DNA of 64,000 nt from Leptotrichia sp. oral taxon 223 (lineage in GTDB: Bacteria > Fusobacteriota > Fusobacteriia > Fusobacteriales > Leptotrichiaceae): positions 1,240,001 through 1,304,000 of the forward strand of contig NZ_JABXYU010000001.1 in NCBI RefSeq assembly GCF_013394795.1. Reading direction: 5' to 3'. Positions within the stretch are counted from its first letter, which is position 1; each line of letters begins with the position of its first letter. Under the pieces are notes generated by a model. The model searched no databases and had not been told where the DNA came from. It worked only from the letters and a program-made list of their open reading frames with translations. Below are positions 63,872 through 64,000 of the stretch, piece by piece. The translations under genes were made by a program, and so were the position numbers.

Positions 63872-64000
63872 ATGTATTTGGATCAGATTAGTTTTAATAA
63901 CTTTCGGTGCCTTGTGGATGGGAAGTTGAAGTTTGATAGGTATTTTAATTTAATATACGGAAAGAATGGACAGGGGAAGACATCGCTTATTGAGGCTGTC
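63872..64000 (+). CDS. recF: DNA recombination/repair protein RecF (5' part)
   Basis: Only the first 43 codons lie in the window: MYLDQISFNNFRCLVDGKLKF-like start and Walker A YGKNGQGKTSLIEAV. RecF loads RecA at gaps in duplex DNA. The dnaA-yaaA-recF order is conserved. A weak site (AGGGAAAG) precedes the ATG. Confidence 0.93.
   Translation, partial: MYLDQISFNNFRCLVDGKLKFDRYFNLIYGKNGQGKTSLIEAV

Overview
The window is about 64 kb of very AT-rich chromosomal DNA from a bacterium most like a member of the Leptotrichiaceae (Fusobacteriota). This is inferred from the base composition, the codon usage, the combination of gyrB/gyrA and dnaA neighbourhoods, and a Gram-positive-type eut locus with EutVW. 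No search was run, so the genus is inference. I see no rRNA, tRNA, CRISPR array, phage or intact transposase.

Layout. 1-8.8 kb is accessory: the end of a MATE efflux pump, a DUF262/GmrSD-like defence candidate, a short-chain dehydrogenase, a LysR-controlled acetyltransferase/hydrolase pair, a MerR regulator and small membrane proteins. 8.8-16.4 kb holds corrinoid/tetrapyrrole genes: cbiP (cobQ), a CobD-type decarboxylase, and a tightly overlapping hemA-hemC-cobA/hemD operon. 16.6-16.95 kb carries a compact two-promoter locus that looks like an undescribed type I toxin-antitoxin pair. 17-23.5 kb has pheS and pheT, separated by small genes and a 0.5-kb structured repeat, followed by a lipoprotein and an HRDC protein. 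A nicotinate phosphoribosyltransferase gene follows. 25-30.6 kb is a five-gene Nik/Dpp-type ABC transporter under a cobalamin riboswitch.

30.7-48.7 kb is a complete ethanolamine-utilisation microcompartment locus on the minus strand, from a sigma70-like promoter at about 48.66 kb to eutQ. It encodes three near-identical EutM shell proteins plus EutS, EutK-like, EutL and EutN. It also encodes the B12-dependent lyase EutBC with its reactivase EutA, the enzymes EutE, EutG and PduL, the adenosyltransferase EutT, the permease EutH, and an exported HAD phosphatase. The EutV/EutW pair is encoded within it, and the leader contains a two-hairpin antiterminator with A1/G4 hexaloops overlapping an intrinsic terminator, as expected for an ANTAR target. 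Corrin synthesis, the B12-controlled transporter and B12-dependent ethanolamine breakdown therefore sit within 40 kb of each other.

49-64 kb is the replication-origin neighbourhood: gyrA, gyrB, mnmE, khpB (jag), yidC, yidD, rnpA and rpmH transcribed leftwards. rpmH shows an apparent one-base frameshift. oriC with many DnaA-box-like TGTGGA motifs lies on both sides of dnaA. A yaaA S4 protein, a decayed AAA-ATPase/PD-(D/E)XK gene and the start of recF follow.

Two repeat families stand out in the non-coding DNA. One is a ~0.5-kb element with terminal hairpins whose stems covary while the loops stay constant: two full inverted copies and two fragments. The other is a ~70-115-bp imperfect palindrome with at least six copies, several lying in leaders of B12- and ethanolamine-related genes.
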